Below, in pieces: positions 44,976-56,080 of a stretch of DNA of 64,000 bases (positions are counted from its first letter, which is position 1; the number at the start of each line of letters is the position of its first letter). Origin of the DNA: Alitta virens (Eukaryota > Annelida > Polychaeta > Phyllodocida > Nereididae); the NCBI GenBank assembly GCA_932294295.1, contig OW028576.1, positions 41,487,747 to 41,551,746 on the forward strand. Reading direction: 5' to 3'. The position numbers were made by a program, and so were the translations under genes. The notes under the pieces are model-generated. The model was not told the origin of the DNA. It saw only the letters and a list, made by a program, of their open reading frames with translations, and searched no databases.

Positions 44976-45163
44976 GGCGGGGGCATAGCTCAGAGGTAGT
45001 GCTCTGGGCTTCCAACCACTGGGTCCCGGGTTCGATTCCCGGTCGAGCCTAAGTTGGATGGCTGTTTCATCCTTCGTCTCATTGCCATGGTCCCTGCCTG
45101 TCCTAATAAGCCCAACTGGTGCAGAAACACAGGACGTAAAGCCCTAATCCCACCCACCCACCC
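44976..45163 (+). mobile_element. tRNA-derived SINE, family S1
   Basis: The tRNA-like head has gcatagctcagaggtag as A box and gggttcgattcccgg as B box. The body has gatggctgtttcatccttcg and ggtgcagaaacacaggacg. The tail is (CCCA)n, and it abuts the truncated Gypsy LTR at 45164. Confidence 0.88.
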
Positions 45164-45487
45164 ACATATCAACCAACAACCAGCACTGGGATACACAGGT
45201 CCTGAGTAGTTATTAAACAATATAGTTACTAACCTACCAATTCCAAATAATATATACTTTGGAATTTGACAAAATACAAAATAGCTAACTATACTAACCA
45301 CTGTGTAAATTGACTCACCTCAATGGTATCAATGTCTATGAGACAAAGAGTGACTTGCTTCTCTGAAAGTTCACATGAGAATGAGCCCTGAGCTGCTTCA
45401 AAGTTCCAGCCCAATGAGCACACCAGAAATATCCACAAGGTGGCTTGCCATTAGGGAGGTAACCATCTAGTGCTAACAGTGGTAACA
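45164..45487 (-). repeat. Gypsy 3' LTR remnant (324 bp of about 660)
   Basis: On the minus strand it starts TGTTACCACTG at 45487, directly after the purine tract gaagggggtata, and matches 51172-50840. It stops at 45164 against the tail of SINE S1. The missing half of the LTR is not found on the other side of the SINE, so this is a truncation, not a simple interruption. Confidence 0.9.
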
Positions 45488-45625
45488 TATACCCCCTTCA
45501 GAGAGGATGGTGTCCTCACCATTTAAATTCTCACAATAAATTAAAACAAACACAATTGGAAACCATTAAATTTTTATTCTTTAATAAATTCCCTACACCT
45601 AATATGTACAGAAAAACAGTTTTAA

Positions 45626-46300
45626 CTACTTTAAAAATGCTAAAATTGAATTTACTAAATCCATTTTTTCCTTCTGTGTAGCGTCAACTGATTGTTGGAA
45701 ATCAGTGGCATATTCCCCAGAAGTCATCCAATGCGGTTTACTTCTCATTCTAGTGGATCTTCTTGGAGCCTGAGCTTCATCTTCCCTTTCCTGTTCTCTC
45801 TCTGCATCTGTTCTTTCATCTGTCTGTCTGTCACTTTCCTCCACTCTTTCTTCCCTCTGTATTGCTTCAGCACCATGACAAGGTTGGTCCTCTGTCTCTT
45901 GAGAGTCATCCATGAAATCAACTCCATCTGTATACATGTCCTTTACCTCCTGGATTTCTTCCTCACTTTCATCCTCCATTTTCACACTCTCCGCTTCTCC
46001 TTCAATGGGAAGTAACAAATTCCTGTGCAACTTTCTTGCACGTCCTCTTCCATTTTCTTTCTTTACATCATAAACTGGCACATCTGGATGGCAACTGACA
46101 ACTAAATACACATCTTCCTCCCAAAAATCTTCAAGCTTGTGCTTCCCTTCTGTAAATCTTAACCTCTTTACTAGGACTCTATCGCCCTTTTCCAATTTAC
46201 GTCCTCTCATGTGTGAATTATACCTGCCAAGCATTTTGTTGATTGATCCAGTGATGTTTTTGCTGGCCTTCACATAAGCATCCCGTAGTCTTTTTTCCAT
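45626..46300 (-). pseudogene. Gypsy integrase C-terminal region
   Basis: 224 codons. The first part has RYNSHMRGRKLEKGDRVLVKR, the KxGDxVLV motif of the integrase C-terminal domain, then DFWEEDVYLVV. The rest is a long acidic, Glu/Asp/Arg-rich tail ending before the purine tract. It is in a different frame from the integrase core. Confidence 0.82.
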
Positions 46301-46391
46301 TTTACAACATACTCAGCATACGAAGAAGATTCTTGTTGGTGATCTAACCCAAGAACCAAATCCAGTGGTAGACGCGGTTTAAGCCCAAAAA

Positions 46392-46832
46392 TCAGTTCAA
46401 ATGGGGAATACCAGTGGAAGCATGTTTCGTACAATTATAGGCATGCACCATTGGGAGCACATAATCCTTCCATCGAGATTTCTTCTCCGCTGGAAGAGTG
46501 CCAAGCATGCCAATAAGAGTACAGTTCATACGTTCGCACTGGCCGTTGCCCATTGGGTGACAGGGCGTTGTATGAGACCGCTCTATACCCAAAAGCTGAC
46601 ATAATTCAGCAATCACTTTAGACTCAAAACAGGGACCCATATCACTATGTAACCGGAGAGGCAAACCATAATGCTGGACAAACAGATCTACTAAAGCCTT
46701 TGCTGTAGTAAGTGCAGTCTGATTTCGGGTAGGTATGGCCATTGCAAAGCGGGTGAAATGGTCAGTAAGGACCAATATTGAGTTGTAGCCCCCTACGGAA
46801 GTTTCTAACCCAAGATAGTCCATACAAAACAA
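46392..46832 (-). pseudogene. Gypsy integrase catalytic core
   Basis: 146 codons with the three catalytic residues: Asp in FCMDYLGLE, Asp in RLHSDMGPCFES, and Glu in GNGQCERMNCTL. The usual HSDQG is HSDMG here. Frame changes lie at both ends of the domain. Confidence 0.87.
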
Positions 46833-48030
46833 CTTCCATAGGTTGGCTGGAAACTATTGGATGCAATGGTGCCCTATCCAAATTCATACCGGACTTATTC
46901 CGACGCAAACAACGATCACACAACTTCAACCACCTCTCTATAGTCGACTGTATTCGAGGCCAGTAAAATCTGTCCCGAAGCAACTCAATAACCCTCTCTC
47001 GACTCAAATGGCCCATTTTGTCATGTGCCATCTCGAAGACCATGCGACGCTTACTGACTGGCAACACTAACTGAAACTGATCAACTCCATTGTAATGTCT
47101 CTTACGAAATAAAACATTAGCCTGCAAGAACAACTTACGACGCTCTTTCCATAACAATCGAGATTCTTCCGTTTCATCCGAAATCAAAACGACACCACGT
47201 TGCAAGTGGTCAATAACCGAACTGATATGAGGATCATCACTTTGCAATGCTGACCAATCTTCAGCCGACACAGGACCAGACAGTAGATCAAACAAGTCTT
47301 CTAGAGAAGGTAATTCTGGTAAGGTGTGCAACAAACTTATTGAACTAACAAGCTCATCTACATCTTTAAGACCAATAATGGCCCTAACTGTCTCTTCAGA
47401 CAATTTAACCTTTTCATCTCTCCTAGACAAAGCATCTGCAGCAACATTTGATTTACCAGACCTGTACATAATTGTAAAGTTGAACTGGGACAACTCCGCT
47501 ACCCACCTGTGGGTCATCTCATCCAACTTAGCGGTGGTAAGCAAGTAGGTAAGTGGATTATTATCACTCAGAACCAAAAACGAGGGAGCTCCATACAGAT
47601 AATCTCTGAATTTATCGCAAATGGCCCACTTAAGCGCCAAGCACTCAAGTTTGTGAGCAGGGTATTTACTCTCTGCAGTATTTAACCCACGTGACGCAAA
47701 GGCGATAACCCTTCGAGAACCACCGACATGTTGAAACAAAATTGCTCCAAGACCCGAGGAGCTTGCATCAGTTTCTAACTCAAAGGGTTTAGCAAAAGCA
47801 GCAAATGCTAGAACTGGAGTACTAGACAGACACTCAACCAACTTATCAAATGCGATCTGATGAACATCTAGCCACTGAAACTTAACTTTGGGATTGATCT
47901 TGCCTCTTGACAACAAACTACCTTTGAGCAATGAATGTAATGGCTTAGCTACCTGTGCAAAAGATTTAATAAATCTTCTGATGTAACCAGCAAAACCGAG
48001 AAATCTCCATAACTGGACAAACTTGGCCAA
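46762..48030 (-). pseudogene. Gypsy RNase H and integrase zinc domain
   Basis: 422 codons. After the RT connection (FLGFAGYIRRFIKSFA) comes the Gypsy-type RNase H: FELETDASSSGLGAIL (Asp), TAESKYPAHKLECLAL (Glu), and FLVLSDNNPLTYL (Asp). Then the H-H-C-C zinc motif of integrase: GHLSRERVIELL, FYWPRI and CDRC. The RT frame meets this one near 47990 by a frame change. Confidence 0.9.
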
Positions 48031-49345
48031 TTTACAATTGACTGAATTTTCTCAGGGTCTGCCTGAACACCCTTATCTGATATAATAAAGCCCAGATACC
48101 TCAACTTTTCCTTAAAAAATTCACATTTACTGGGTTTCAGTTTCAATCCATACTGAGAGACCCGCTCTAAGACCCGAGATAACTTCTCAAAATGGCTTTC
48201 GATGGTATCAGAGAAAATAATAACGTCATCTAAGTACAGGAGACAAGCTTCAAGATTTAGCGAACCCATCACACTCTCCATCATGCGCTGGAAGCTCGAA
48301 CAAGCATTGGATAATCCCATTGGCATTCTAAGATATTCCCAGAATCCAAGACTCCCAGACATAAATGCAGTTTTATGGCTGTCTGCCGGATTTAAACCTA
48401 ATTGCCAATAACCTGTCTTTAGATCCAAACTAGTGAAGTACTTCGCACCTGCTAACCTATCCAAAGTAGACTCAACTGATGGCACTGAATAAAGGTCCTT
48501 CTTGGTCCTTTTATTCAACATGCAATAATCCACGCAGAATCTAAGGGAATTATCAGACTTGCGAACCAACACTAAAGGGGAGGCATATTGACTATGACTC
48601 GGTTGAATTACACCGCTTCTCTCCATATTCATGAGATGGTCCCGAACCTCCTCTACCATATGATGCGGGATGTGAGTTCTTCTACACTTGAATGGAGTCT
48701 CATCTAACAGCTCAATGGAATGAGTTAATCCCTTAACAAGTCCTAAGTCAACGTCACTAACCGAAAAGACATGTTGCCAATTCAACAATAAATCAGACAT
48801 CCTTTTCTGAAGATTAGCATCAAGATGATCCAATTTGAACAAATCCAAAAATGATTTTGAATCTAGAGAATCAGAAGAAACTTGATGAGAGTGTGACTGA
48901 GAAGCAACCTGTTTCACGTAGTAGGCTCGGCCAACTTCCGTGCAAGCTGGAATTTTAACATTTTTGTCCGAAATGTTTTTAATTTCAACTTGAAAATTAG
49001 GTTTAATGTTACTGTCATCTACCCACATGGGTGTAGTGAATAAACCAGATGGTAAAAACATGTTTCTGTCGGCTTCTACACATACCGATTTTCCACCAGT
49101 AACTGCTGAAGTCAACTGAACCTCCACATCAACAAGAACTTCCTGATATGCTGGAACCTCCACAGCAGCTTTAGAATAAACAGGAATCCCCTCAGATCTC
49201 ATCTGTAATTGCAACTGACAAATTTTAAAAACATCATTCCAAACACCTGGTACTATACGATCATTTGATACAAGAGATTTACAAGAATAAATCACATTGG
49301 TACCCAAAAGAACAGGAGTTAACTTTCACCGGTGTTTCATATGCC
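47949..49345 (-). pseudogene. Gypsy reverse transcriptase
   Basis: The domain has GVIQPSHSQYASPLVLVRKS, LRFCVDYCMLNKRTKKD, FTSLDLKTGYWQL, FMSGSLGFWEYLRMPMGLSN and the catalytic LLYLDDVIIFS. The fingers, palm and YxDD motif are intact, and the frame runs 452 codons. Upstream, weak continuity reaches about 49345 (VGPAYETPVKV) in a neighbouring frame. No Asp-Thr/Ser-Gly protease motif was found between here and gag. Confidence 0.9.
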
Positions 49346-49412
49346 GGACCCACAAGTTGGTCAAGGAGATTGTAGGGGCTCTTGTAGGAAGCCCTGTCTG
49401 GATGCACCCCCT

Positions 49413-50201
49413 TCATGCAGACAGTTGATCGTTTAAATTCTGTGATCGACACTCAGCTGCTTTGTGTCCATATCTGTGACACCTGTAGCACTTGCCATGA
49501 AAGCGTTTTGTTGTTTGTGAAGCAGATGTATTACTAGAAGTTGAAGACTGTACTGCTGGAGAATTTGGTTTGGAAAATTTTTTCCCAGTTGATTGAGTTG
49601 CATTCACTTTAGCCTCTAATTTTGAAATTTTTTCCACCAACTTTTCAACTGATTCATTAAGTTTGGCAATTTGATCATTTGCTGTCTGAGCTTGTTGTAC
49701 TTGTGCCGTGGCCCCCATTTCTTCTGCCACTATCCTCACTGCATCCAATAGCTCTACTGAAGTAGAGTTGTTATCAAACTTATGTCTAAGCCCATTTTTC
49801 AATGTTTCAGAATGGAGACCTTTCCAAAATATGGCTCGCAGCATTTTTTCTTTTTGTTCTGATGTTATGTCAAGTGATGTTATGTTTAATACTGTCTCCA
49901 GTCTGACATACCAGTCAGACAGAGATTCATTGGCATCTTGCTTAGCTGCATAGAACTTACCATAAACATGTTCGACATCTTCTGCTGGTTGAAACAATTT
50001 ATCAAATTTATCTAATATGTCCTTGACTGAAGTGTCTTTTGTTAAAGACATGATAGACTCTGCAGCAGTGCCAAATAAAGACTTTTGAATGGCACGGCGA
50101 ATTTGATTTTCGGGGCAATTACCACTGACCAATTCTTGCACTTCAAATTTCCATTTTCTATAACTGGCTTCTCCCTTAGCCCTACCCCCAGAAAAACACA
50201 C
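49413..50201 (-). CDS. Gypsy gag polyprotein (5' incomplete)
   Basis: 262 codons. It has a capsid-like part (FEVQELVSGNCPENQIRRAI, LFQPAEDVEHVYGKFY, NESLSDWYVRLE), a coiled-coil segment (QIAKLNESVEKLVEKISKLE), a Ser/Thr-rich linker and a single zinc knuckle CYRCHRYGHKAAEC at the C-terminus. No ATG precedes the conserved start; the frame is closed by a stop just upstream (near 50212), so the N-terminus is missing or the start is non-standard. It ends about 70 bases before the first pol homology, in a different frame. Confidence 0.87.
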   Translation of the reverse strand: MCFSGGRAKGEASYRKWKFEVQELVSGNCPENQIRRAIQKSLFGTAAESIMSLTKDTSVKDILDKFDKLFQPAEDVEHVYGKFYAAKQDANESLSDWYVRLETVLNITSLDITSEQKEKMLRAIFWKGLHSETLKNGLRHKFDNNSTSVELLDAVRIVAEEMGATAQVQQAQTANDQIAKLNESVEKLVEKISKLEAKVNATQSTGKKFSKPNSPAVQSSTSSNTSASQTTKRFHGKCYRCHRYGHKAAECRSQNLNDQLSA

Positions 50202-50489
50202 AGTGTCCTAAGTCAAAACACACAGTGGATTTAATCTAATACTAAGTAAATTTGGAATAAACCTGTGCTGATTGTTCCAAGTTATAAGTTAGGTAAACAA
50301 AAGTAACCAGTAAATAAGGTAACCAACTGATAAATAAGCTAAGTTAATTTAAAGAAATAAGTATAAACAGGAACAGTAAGTAAATAAATTACCTAAAGTG
50401 ACCTAAGTTAACTACTGTAGTGATAACTTAAGTAAACTAGTAAGTAACAATGGCGCAGTCGACATTCGGAAGGAGTAGTATCGTGGTGT

Positions 50490-50511
50490 GAAAAGCCTGT
50501 CAATTGCGCCA
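50490..50511 (-). other. Gypsy primer-binding site
   Basis: On the minus strand TGGCGCAATTGACAGG starts two bases after the 5' LTR end (TTAACA). The TGGCGC start is usual for retroelement primer sites. The tRNA was not identified. A second, partly similar word, aatggcgcagtcgac, lies on the + strand at 50449. Confidence 0.65.
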
Positions 50512-50512
50512 T

Positions 50513-51172
50513 TGTTAACGTCTTCATGATAAATAATATGCGGTTGTAGTTAAAGACTTTATTGACTAGTGGCCAAAGTGCCTACTAGCAACATCAACAG
50601 ACTCAACACACCTGTAACAGGAAAACAACAGTAAATGTCCAGAAACAATGTAAATAATTATATGTACAACATTATCATTATATCCCATTTAATAATGGAC
50701 TTAAAACTTATTGAAAGTGTGTATAATTCCTTACAAGTGCATTTAATAATATTAATACCTTACACTGGTTACCACCAAACATCATCAATATTTTACAAAT
50801 TAATGAAATGACAGATTACCTATTAGGTTATGTCCTATTACATATCAACCAACAACCAGCACTGGGATACACAGGTCCTGAGTAGTTCAACCTGTTATTA
50901 AACAGTATAGTTACTAACCTACCAATTCCAAATAATATATACTTTGGAATTTGACAAAATACAAAATAGCTAACTATGCTAACCACTGTGTAAATTGACT
51001 CACCTCAATGGTATCAATGTCTATGAGACAAAAAGTGACTTGCTTCTCTGAAAGTTCACATGAGAATGAGCCCTGAGCTGCTTCAAAGTTCCAGCCCAAT
51101 GAGCACACCAGAAATATCCACAAGGTGGCTTGCCATTAGGGAGGTAGCCATCTAGTGCTAACAGTGGTAACA
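50513..51172 (-). repeat. Gypsy 5' LTR (660 bp)
   Basis: On the minus strand it runs from TGTTACCACTG at 51172 to CGTTAACA at 50513, giving the TG...CA ends with an inverted TGTTA/TAACA. Its first half matches the 3' LTR remnant. Confidence 0.85.
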
Positions 51173-53368
51173 CTTAACCTGGAAATGAATTTTTAATATC
51201 CACATCTTATGACAGCAAGGAATGGGTAGGTGCTTGAGTGTGAATTCTTCCAGCTGGAGTAACACCAAGGATGATGATAAGTTCCAGAAATTGTCTATAA
51301 TCAACTCATGGTCAGAACATTTACAGGTTTGCATTTGTAAAGTGTAATTACCATTTAGGCAAACCTAAAAGTGTAAGAACATGTTTCTAACATCCTGTTG
51401 GGGAAGCAAGTCAAATTTAAAGCAAATCCAATCACCCAAACAGAAGTTATAGCTACTTACCCCTCATGGGGTAATGACCCTTCGGCAACCCTAAAAGTGT
51501 TAGAGGATAATACCAACACCCTGTAGGGTAGGCAAACCAAATTCAAAGCAAATCTGATCACCCAAACGGATGTTATAGCATTTTACCTGTACAGGGAAAT
51601 TACCCCAAGAAAACCATATATAAGTTTCAGAACCCCAATTCTGAATAAACCCGATGCGCTGTGTTCGTCACTCATAGAAGTAACCATGCTTCCATCAAAA
51701 TATCACATAACCCTAGAATGAGTAGTTCTTCCACTGAAGAGCGCAATGAAAGACCTCAAGCAGGAGGTGCTAACAACGCCAACAACGACAAAATTGACTA
51801 AGTGACAACAATAACTCATCTGTTAGACAAGCAGATGAGCTAAAAACCTCCAGATTTGATCAATAATCATTAAACCACCATAACGCACAAATAGTCTGAC
51901 TCTTCAATTTGTAGATTTTTATTTTTATTTTATAGCTTGCAAACAGACACACTGCATTCATATTCCAGCTGAGTTTGGGGGTCAGCTCTGATTTTTATAT
52001 AGACACACCCAATCCTTCTTTATAACGTACCTTCATATAGAAGTTCAAATAACTAGAGCTAAATGTTAATTAGTTATCTAATAAAAAATCTAGAAATTGT
52101 TACATTTTCGACTCGAATTTTGAGCTGAAATTTCATTGCCTAAGAAGAAATTTAACAGAGGAAAAATTTCCCTGTCTCAGCACCCTTTCCCATAGAAGTA
52201 ATTGCCTTCTAATTGCCTCTATAGAGAAGGTTTTTATGACCTAATATGGGTGTTTTAGTCACTAATCCCGATATTTGACGGATAACATCAGAAAACAAAT
52301 TACAACCTAATGTAGTAGCCTAAGCATAATGATTAGGCCAATTTAATTGATTTCCAATAGGGGCAGTTTATAGGGAAGATTCCCTTTAATGTGGCATCGA
52401 AATTCCTCATTTATGTTGTATTTTAATCTGTGCATAAGTTGAATTGTCCAAGTCGAAATTTTGCCATAACTCAAACAGATCATCAAACCCAATTTGTTAT
52501 AGTATTTTACACATTTTTCCGTCACCTAAGTCAGATTAAAGTTTACAGTCAAAGAGTAAAATTTGAATATCTATGAAAATGTTTAGGCTTGAGCTTCATA
52601 AATTCATAATTCATTGTAAAAGTGGACAATTGATGTTGTAAACTGAAGGATAAGTGAAATTAATTAAATCCTTGATAAATGTAGGCCCAAATTTATTGTT
52701 ATAAATATATATACATCAGATTTTTGTAGATGTAGTTTTAGATATAAGTAATGAGTAGATATGTGACATATGTATCTTTTCTGATATGAAAAAGTGTCAA
52801 TAAAAGCTATATATATATTGGACAGTTTCTTGGAATGCCCTCTCCACACCAAAAATGTTCTATTCATTGTGATATATGAACCTAATAGTGAATGACAAAT
52901 GCACATAGAATTTACCTTACATGGTGCCTCAAAATGTTGTTAACTAATGATTTTCTGTCAGAATATTTAACCAATTATTTTTCCCAGCAGAGAAGAAATG
53001 TATTAGATTTTCATACTTTATGATTCGAAGAAATAACTAATTTCATATTTATTAAAGAGCTGAACTGGCAGATGAATTCTATCAAAACAGAAGTTTAATT
53101 AGTCAAATGTTCCCATCTCAACAATAACTTGTCAAAACAATTTTGTAAGTGCTTAATTCTCGTGGGAGTCATACAGTGTAAACTTCTGCGCAAAAAAAAA
53201 GTCCAAAACAATTCACGGTTCATTGCATATAAACCGTAGGGATTTGAAATCAATCTGATCAATACTAATTATTGGTTCTACTTTGACGGCTTATGCCACT
53301 AAGTTTGTCTCGTTATAAAATTTATGAGTTTGTATGTTGTCTGATGCATTTGCTGAATGTCCATGAAT
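51173..53368. other. flank between the Gypsy element and gene D
   Basis: 51350-51600 is a two-copy tandem repeat of about 120 bp (aaccctaaaagtgt, ccaaattcaaagcaaatctgatcacccaaac). 52735-52820 is an inverted copy of 42020-42120 of Harbinger element 3 (gtcacatatctactca and cttttattgacac words). No exon is seen. The promoter of gene D should lie near its end, but no core element stands out. Confidence 0.5.
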
Positions 53369-53426
53369 ATGATGCATGCGGTTTTCATTTTGATCATCCT
53401 GCCCTTGGGTTTATTTGATATAGAAG
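53369..53426 (+). CDS. gene D first coding exon: signal peptide
   Basis: Two in-frame ATGs (53369 and 53372) start a frame MMHAVFILIILPLGLFDIE, followed by a gtatgt donor at 53427, leaving one base (phase 1). Length, the hydrophobic core FILIILPLGLF and the donor make this a typical signal-peptide exon. The next exon enters in phase 1, so they join in frame, giving a cleavage region near VQA-VNYT. This exon is too short to be found by length alone and is proposed from signal, donor and phase. It separates gene D from gene C. Confidence 0.65.
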
Positions 53427-53774
53427 GTATGTGTGCAAGATTTTTAAAAGATCAGTGAAATATTAGGAATTAGCTTTCTACTGTTTTTTTGGTTGTATTT
53501 TTTGAGGGTGTTTTTTTTTTTTTCAACTCAGACTGTTTAGTGAGGAAGCGCATTGCTGCCAACTAAAACAAATTTTAGTAAATACATTAAGTGGTATCAT
53601 ATTGCAATGAGCGACACAAAAAGTAAGCATTTGCTACATTATTGTATGTGCAGCAATTTCCTTCCAATCTGACAACCTCTTGCATGGAGACATATTCATA
53701 TATTTATAAGTCTTTTGTGATCTCTCAATGTCGAAAATTCATTCATTCATAGATGTTCAGTTTCACAACAATTG

Positions 53775-53936
53775 CAGGGCAGGGCTTAGCTCAGAGGTAG
53801 CGCTCTGGGCTTTCAACCGCTGGGTCCCGGGTTTGATTCCCGGTCGAGCCTAAGTTGGATGACTGTTTCATCCTTCGTCGCATTGCCTGTCCTAATTAGC
53901 CCAACTGGTGCAGAAATACAGGACGTAACGCCCTAA

Positions 53937-53972
<36 letters not shown>
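53775..53972 (+). mobile_element. tRNA-derived SINE, family S1, complete with target duplication
   Basis: The flanks carry TCACAACAATTG on both sides (53763-53774, 53973-53984). It has the head ggcttagctcagaggtagcg, the B box gggtttgattcccgg, the S1 body, and an (AC)n tail of about 33 bases. This is the best copy of the family here. It lies in the first intron of gene D. Confidence 0.92.
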
Positions 53973-53977
<5 letters not shown>

Positions 53978-54239
53978 ACAATTGGAGTTGCTAATTCTTA
54001 ATAGCTATTCACATGTTTTGTCAAAGATGTCACTAGAAGTGCAATTAGCATTATTTATCAAACTTCCTTATTACAAAACTTTTTCTTTGTGGGTAATGAC
54101 GAGCCTTTTTTCGTAATTACGAAAATGTTTTCGTATTAACAATTATTAATATTATTTTTTGGCAGCAATATGCTTCCATAGTTACGTACACAAAATCTGG
54201 AAAATAAATATAACTACACATATGCTATTTGCTGTTTCC

Positions 54240-54730
54240 ATTTATTATTTAAAAGGTCAACCATGCAAAATGATGTGACATATTTCATCTTTTTTCCCCC
54301 TAAATTTATAGCTCAAGCAACAGTATATGTTATTTTTCCATAAATTTTGAAAAGGTCAAGCTGTGAACTATAACGGTATACAATATATGGCATTTTAGTA
54401 TTTTTCCCCTAAATTTTTGAAAAGCTCAAGCTTATACATGGCCTTTTTTTTATCCAAATATACAATATGGCATGTTTTGACCCCCTGTACGGGACCATAT
54501 TTAAAAGGGCAATTTATTTAAATTTATTATTTGGCATATTCTCATAATGTTTCTCCTATATACATTTCCTAATTCATAAACTTAGGCTGTTAACTGTACA
54601 GCATATGGCATATTTTGTCTGTTTCCCCTTAAAGTAGTATAAAACTACACATTGTAGTTCACAGCTTGTGCTTTTTCCTAAATTTTTGAAAATCTAAAGC
54701 TTAAATGTACAATATATGACTTGTTGTTAT
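54240..54730 (+). repeat. short tandem repeats that resemble the next exon's splice acceptor
   Basis: About five diverged units of ttttccataaatttttgaaaa.g.tcaagc, with tacaatatatggca between them (54300, 54345, 54405, 54655). One at 54345-54380 reads aaaaggtcaagctgtgaactataacg, nearly the same as the acceptor and first codons of the exon at 55178. Confidence 0.7.
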
Positions 54731-55177
54731 TATTATTATTATGTTTATTCATACTCAATGGTATACATTTGGAAGATTGAAATATAGTATATACAGGTAT
54801 TAACTAATACATAATTCTGTTATCATAAAATCGATTTGTTCCTTGGAGAGCAGGTATACGTGTTGGGCTGAGATCGACACTCACCATAGCAACATTGCTC
54901 AATGATCCTTTGGATGATGTGTTTGTTGCTTAGCTGAAGAAAGTTTATATCAAATTTAAAATCTCACACAAATGTCATAAGTTCCTAGCAAATATGCAGT
55001 CTGAAGTTCTTATGAATGAGACAATCCCATTAAGAGTGTCACAGTTAATTTGCAAAATTGAGAGAGCAAAGTTTGCAAATCTATATATGAACATGTGTCT
55101 GTCACAAAGACCTTTGCTTAGACAGCGTACAATTGCACAGTGAGTCCTGTATTATGTTTTTTCATATTTTTTAAAAG

Positions 55178-55323
55178 TTCAAGCTGTGAACTACACGTAC
55201 GAGGGCTGTTATAACGACGTGAAGGATGAGTGGGTGTTCTTCTGGTGGACAAATAGTCCTCAGAATGCGATAGAATGCGCAGAGCATTGTGACTACAACC
55301 GATTCAGATACTTCGGAATGTCA
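55178..55323 (+). CDS. gene D exon: first half of a WSC domain
   Basis: The acceptor is tttttaaaag at 55177 (55183 is an alternative in the same phase) and the donor is gtgagt. It enters in phase 1 and leaves in phase 0, exactly like the gene A WSC half-exon. It encodes VNYTYEGCYNDVKDEW, then NAIECAEHCDYNRFRYFGMS. The YEGCYND start, the EC-x(3)-C helix and the RYFGM ending are WSC features; WSC modules are extracellular and often carbohydrate-binding. The intron to the next exon is 5.1 kb and contains a satellite. Confidence 0.85.
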
Positions 55324-55679
55324 GTGAGTAAAATTTTCCAATATCCAATTGCAGGCATTATGCTATAAACCAAAATAAATGTCCACTTGTTTTTTGGTCT
55401 TATTTTTTACATATAGGTCAAGCAGAAGCACAAAATAGATAAAAATGTTACCAAAAAGTCAAATCCCAACTTTCTAGCTGACGAAAACAGAAATAAACTG
55501 CAAAATTCTCTATTTTTATTATCTGCTGCTTGTCTGTGACCATAACAAATGGCTATATTGATGAACAAGAATATTCTTTTTCAAAAAAAGAATAGATACC
55601 TGGCGTTGTGTGTAGAATGCCAGCAGCACTAGGCCTACAATGTAAACACTTTAATACAGTGTGATGGCTACTGCCTCAT

Positions 55680-56080
55680 TCAGACCGGTGTTTGTGCCTT
55701 GTATACTCCATTCTTTACTCAGAATTTACAAAATTTATTTATCTATTGTATATAAATATAAATTCTACACATTTTCCTGACCAATTCAGTCTTTATTTGA
55801 CGAAAATCAGACAAATATTAGGGGAGCAGCAACCTTAGTTTAAAGTATACATAATAGCGTCGGCAACCCCTTCCATGCCTACGCTGCTGATGCGCTTATA
55901 GGCGATCCCGTGGACGATTTGTACGACATCAAAATTTCATGCTTTTTGACAGGCTTGAATTTGTACTAAAATCAGATCTACGTCAAATTTGGTTGTGCGT
56001 TTGTATTACAGTTCTAATAGTGTGCAATTTACAGCTGTACCCCCAAAAGTTTTGACAGAATTTACTTATTTTTGAATCCG
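55680..56080. repeat. Harbinger-family fragments in gene D intron
   Basis: 55690-55860 matches element 1/3 interior sequence (gtatactccatt, aattctacacatttt, tttatttgacgaaaatc, ggggagcagca). 55890-56075 is the inverse of 36680-36960 in element 2. They are fragments without terminal repeats. Confidence 0.65.

Larger units (their letters stand above)
45164..51172 (-). mobile_element. Ty3/Gypsy LTR retrotransposon, recently inserted but broken
   Basis: On the minus strand the order is 5' LTR (51172-50513), primer site, gag, RT, RNase H, integrase, purine tract and 3' LTR remnant (45487-45164). The order RT - RNase H - integrase marks Ty3/Gypsy. The two LTR parts that can be aligned (324 bp) differ by four substitutions and one 9-bp gap, so the insertion is young. 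Yet pol contains at least three frame changes, the protease is not found, and the 3' LTR is cut short where the SINE lies. There is no envelope-like ORF. Confidence 0.92.

Noticed and set aside
44976..45048. tRNA gene
   Set aside because: A and B boxes are present but no complete cloverleaf, and the sequence continues into the conserved body of SINE family S1 found at three other places.
44213..55323. Joining gene C's last exon to gene D's WSC exon as one gene
   Set aside because: Possible donors at 44467 and 44485 are phase 2 while the WSC exon needs phase 1; the signal-peptide exon at 53369 fits in phase, and gene C has its own stop and AATAAA.
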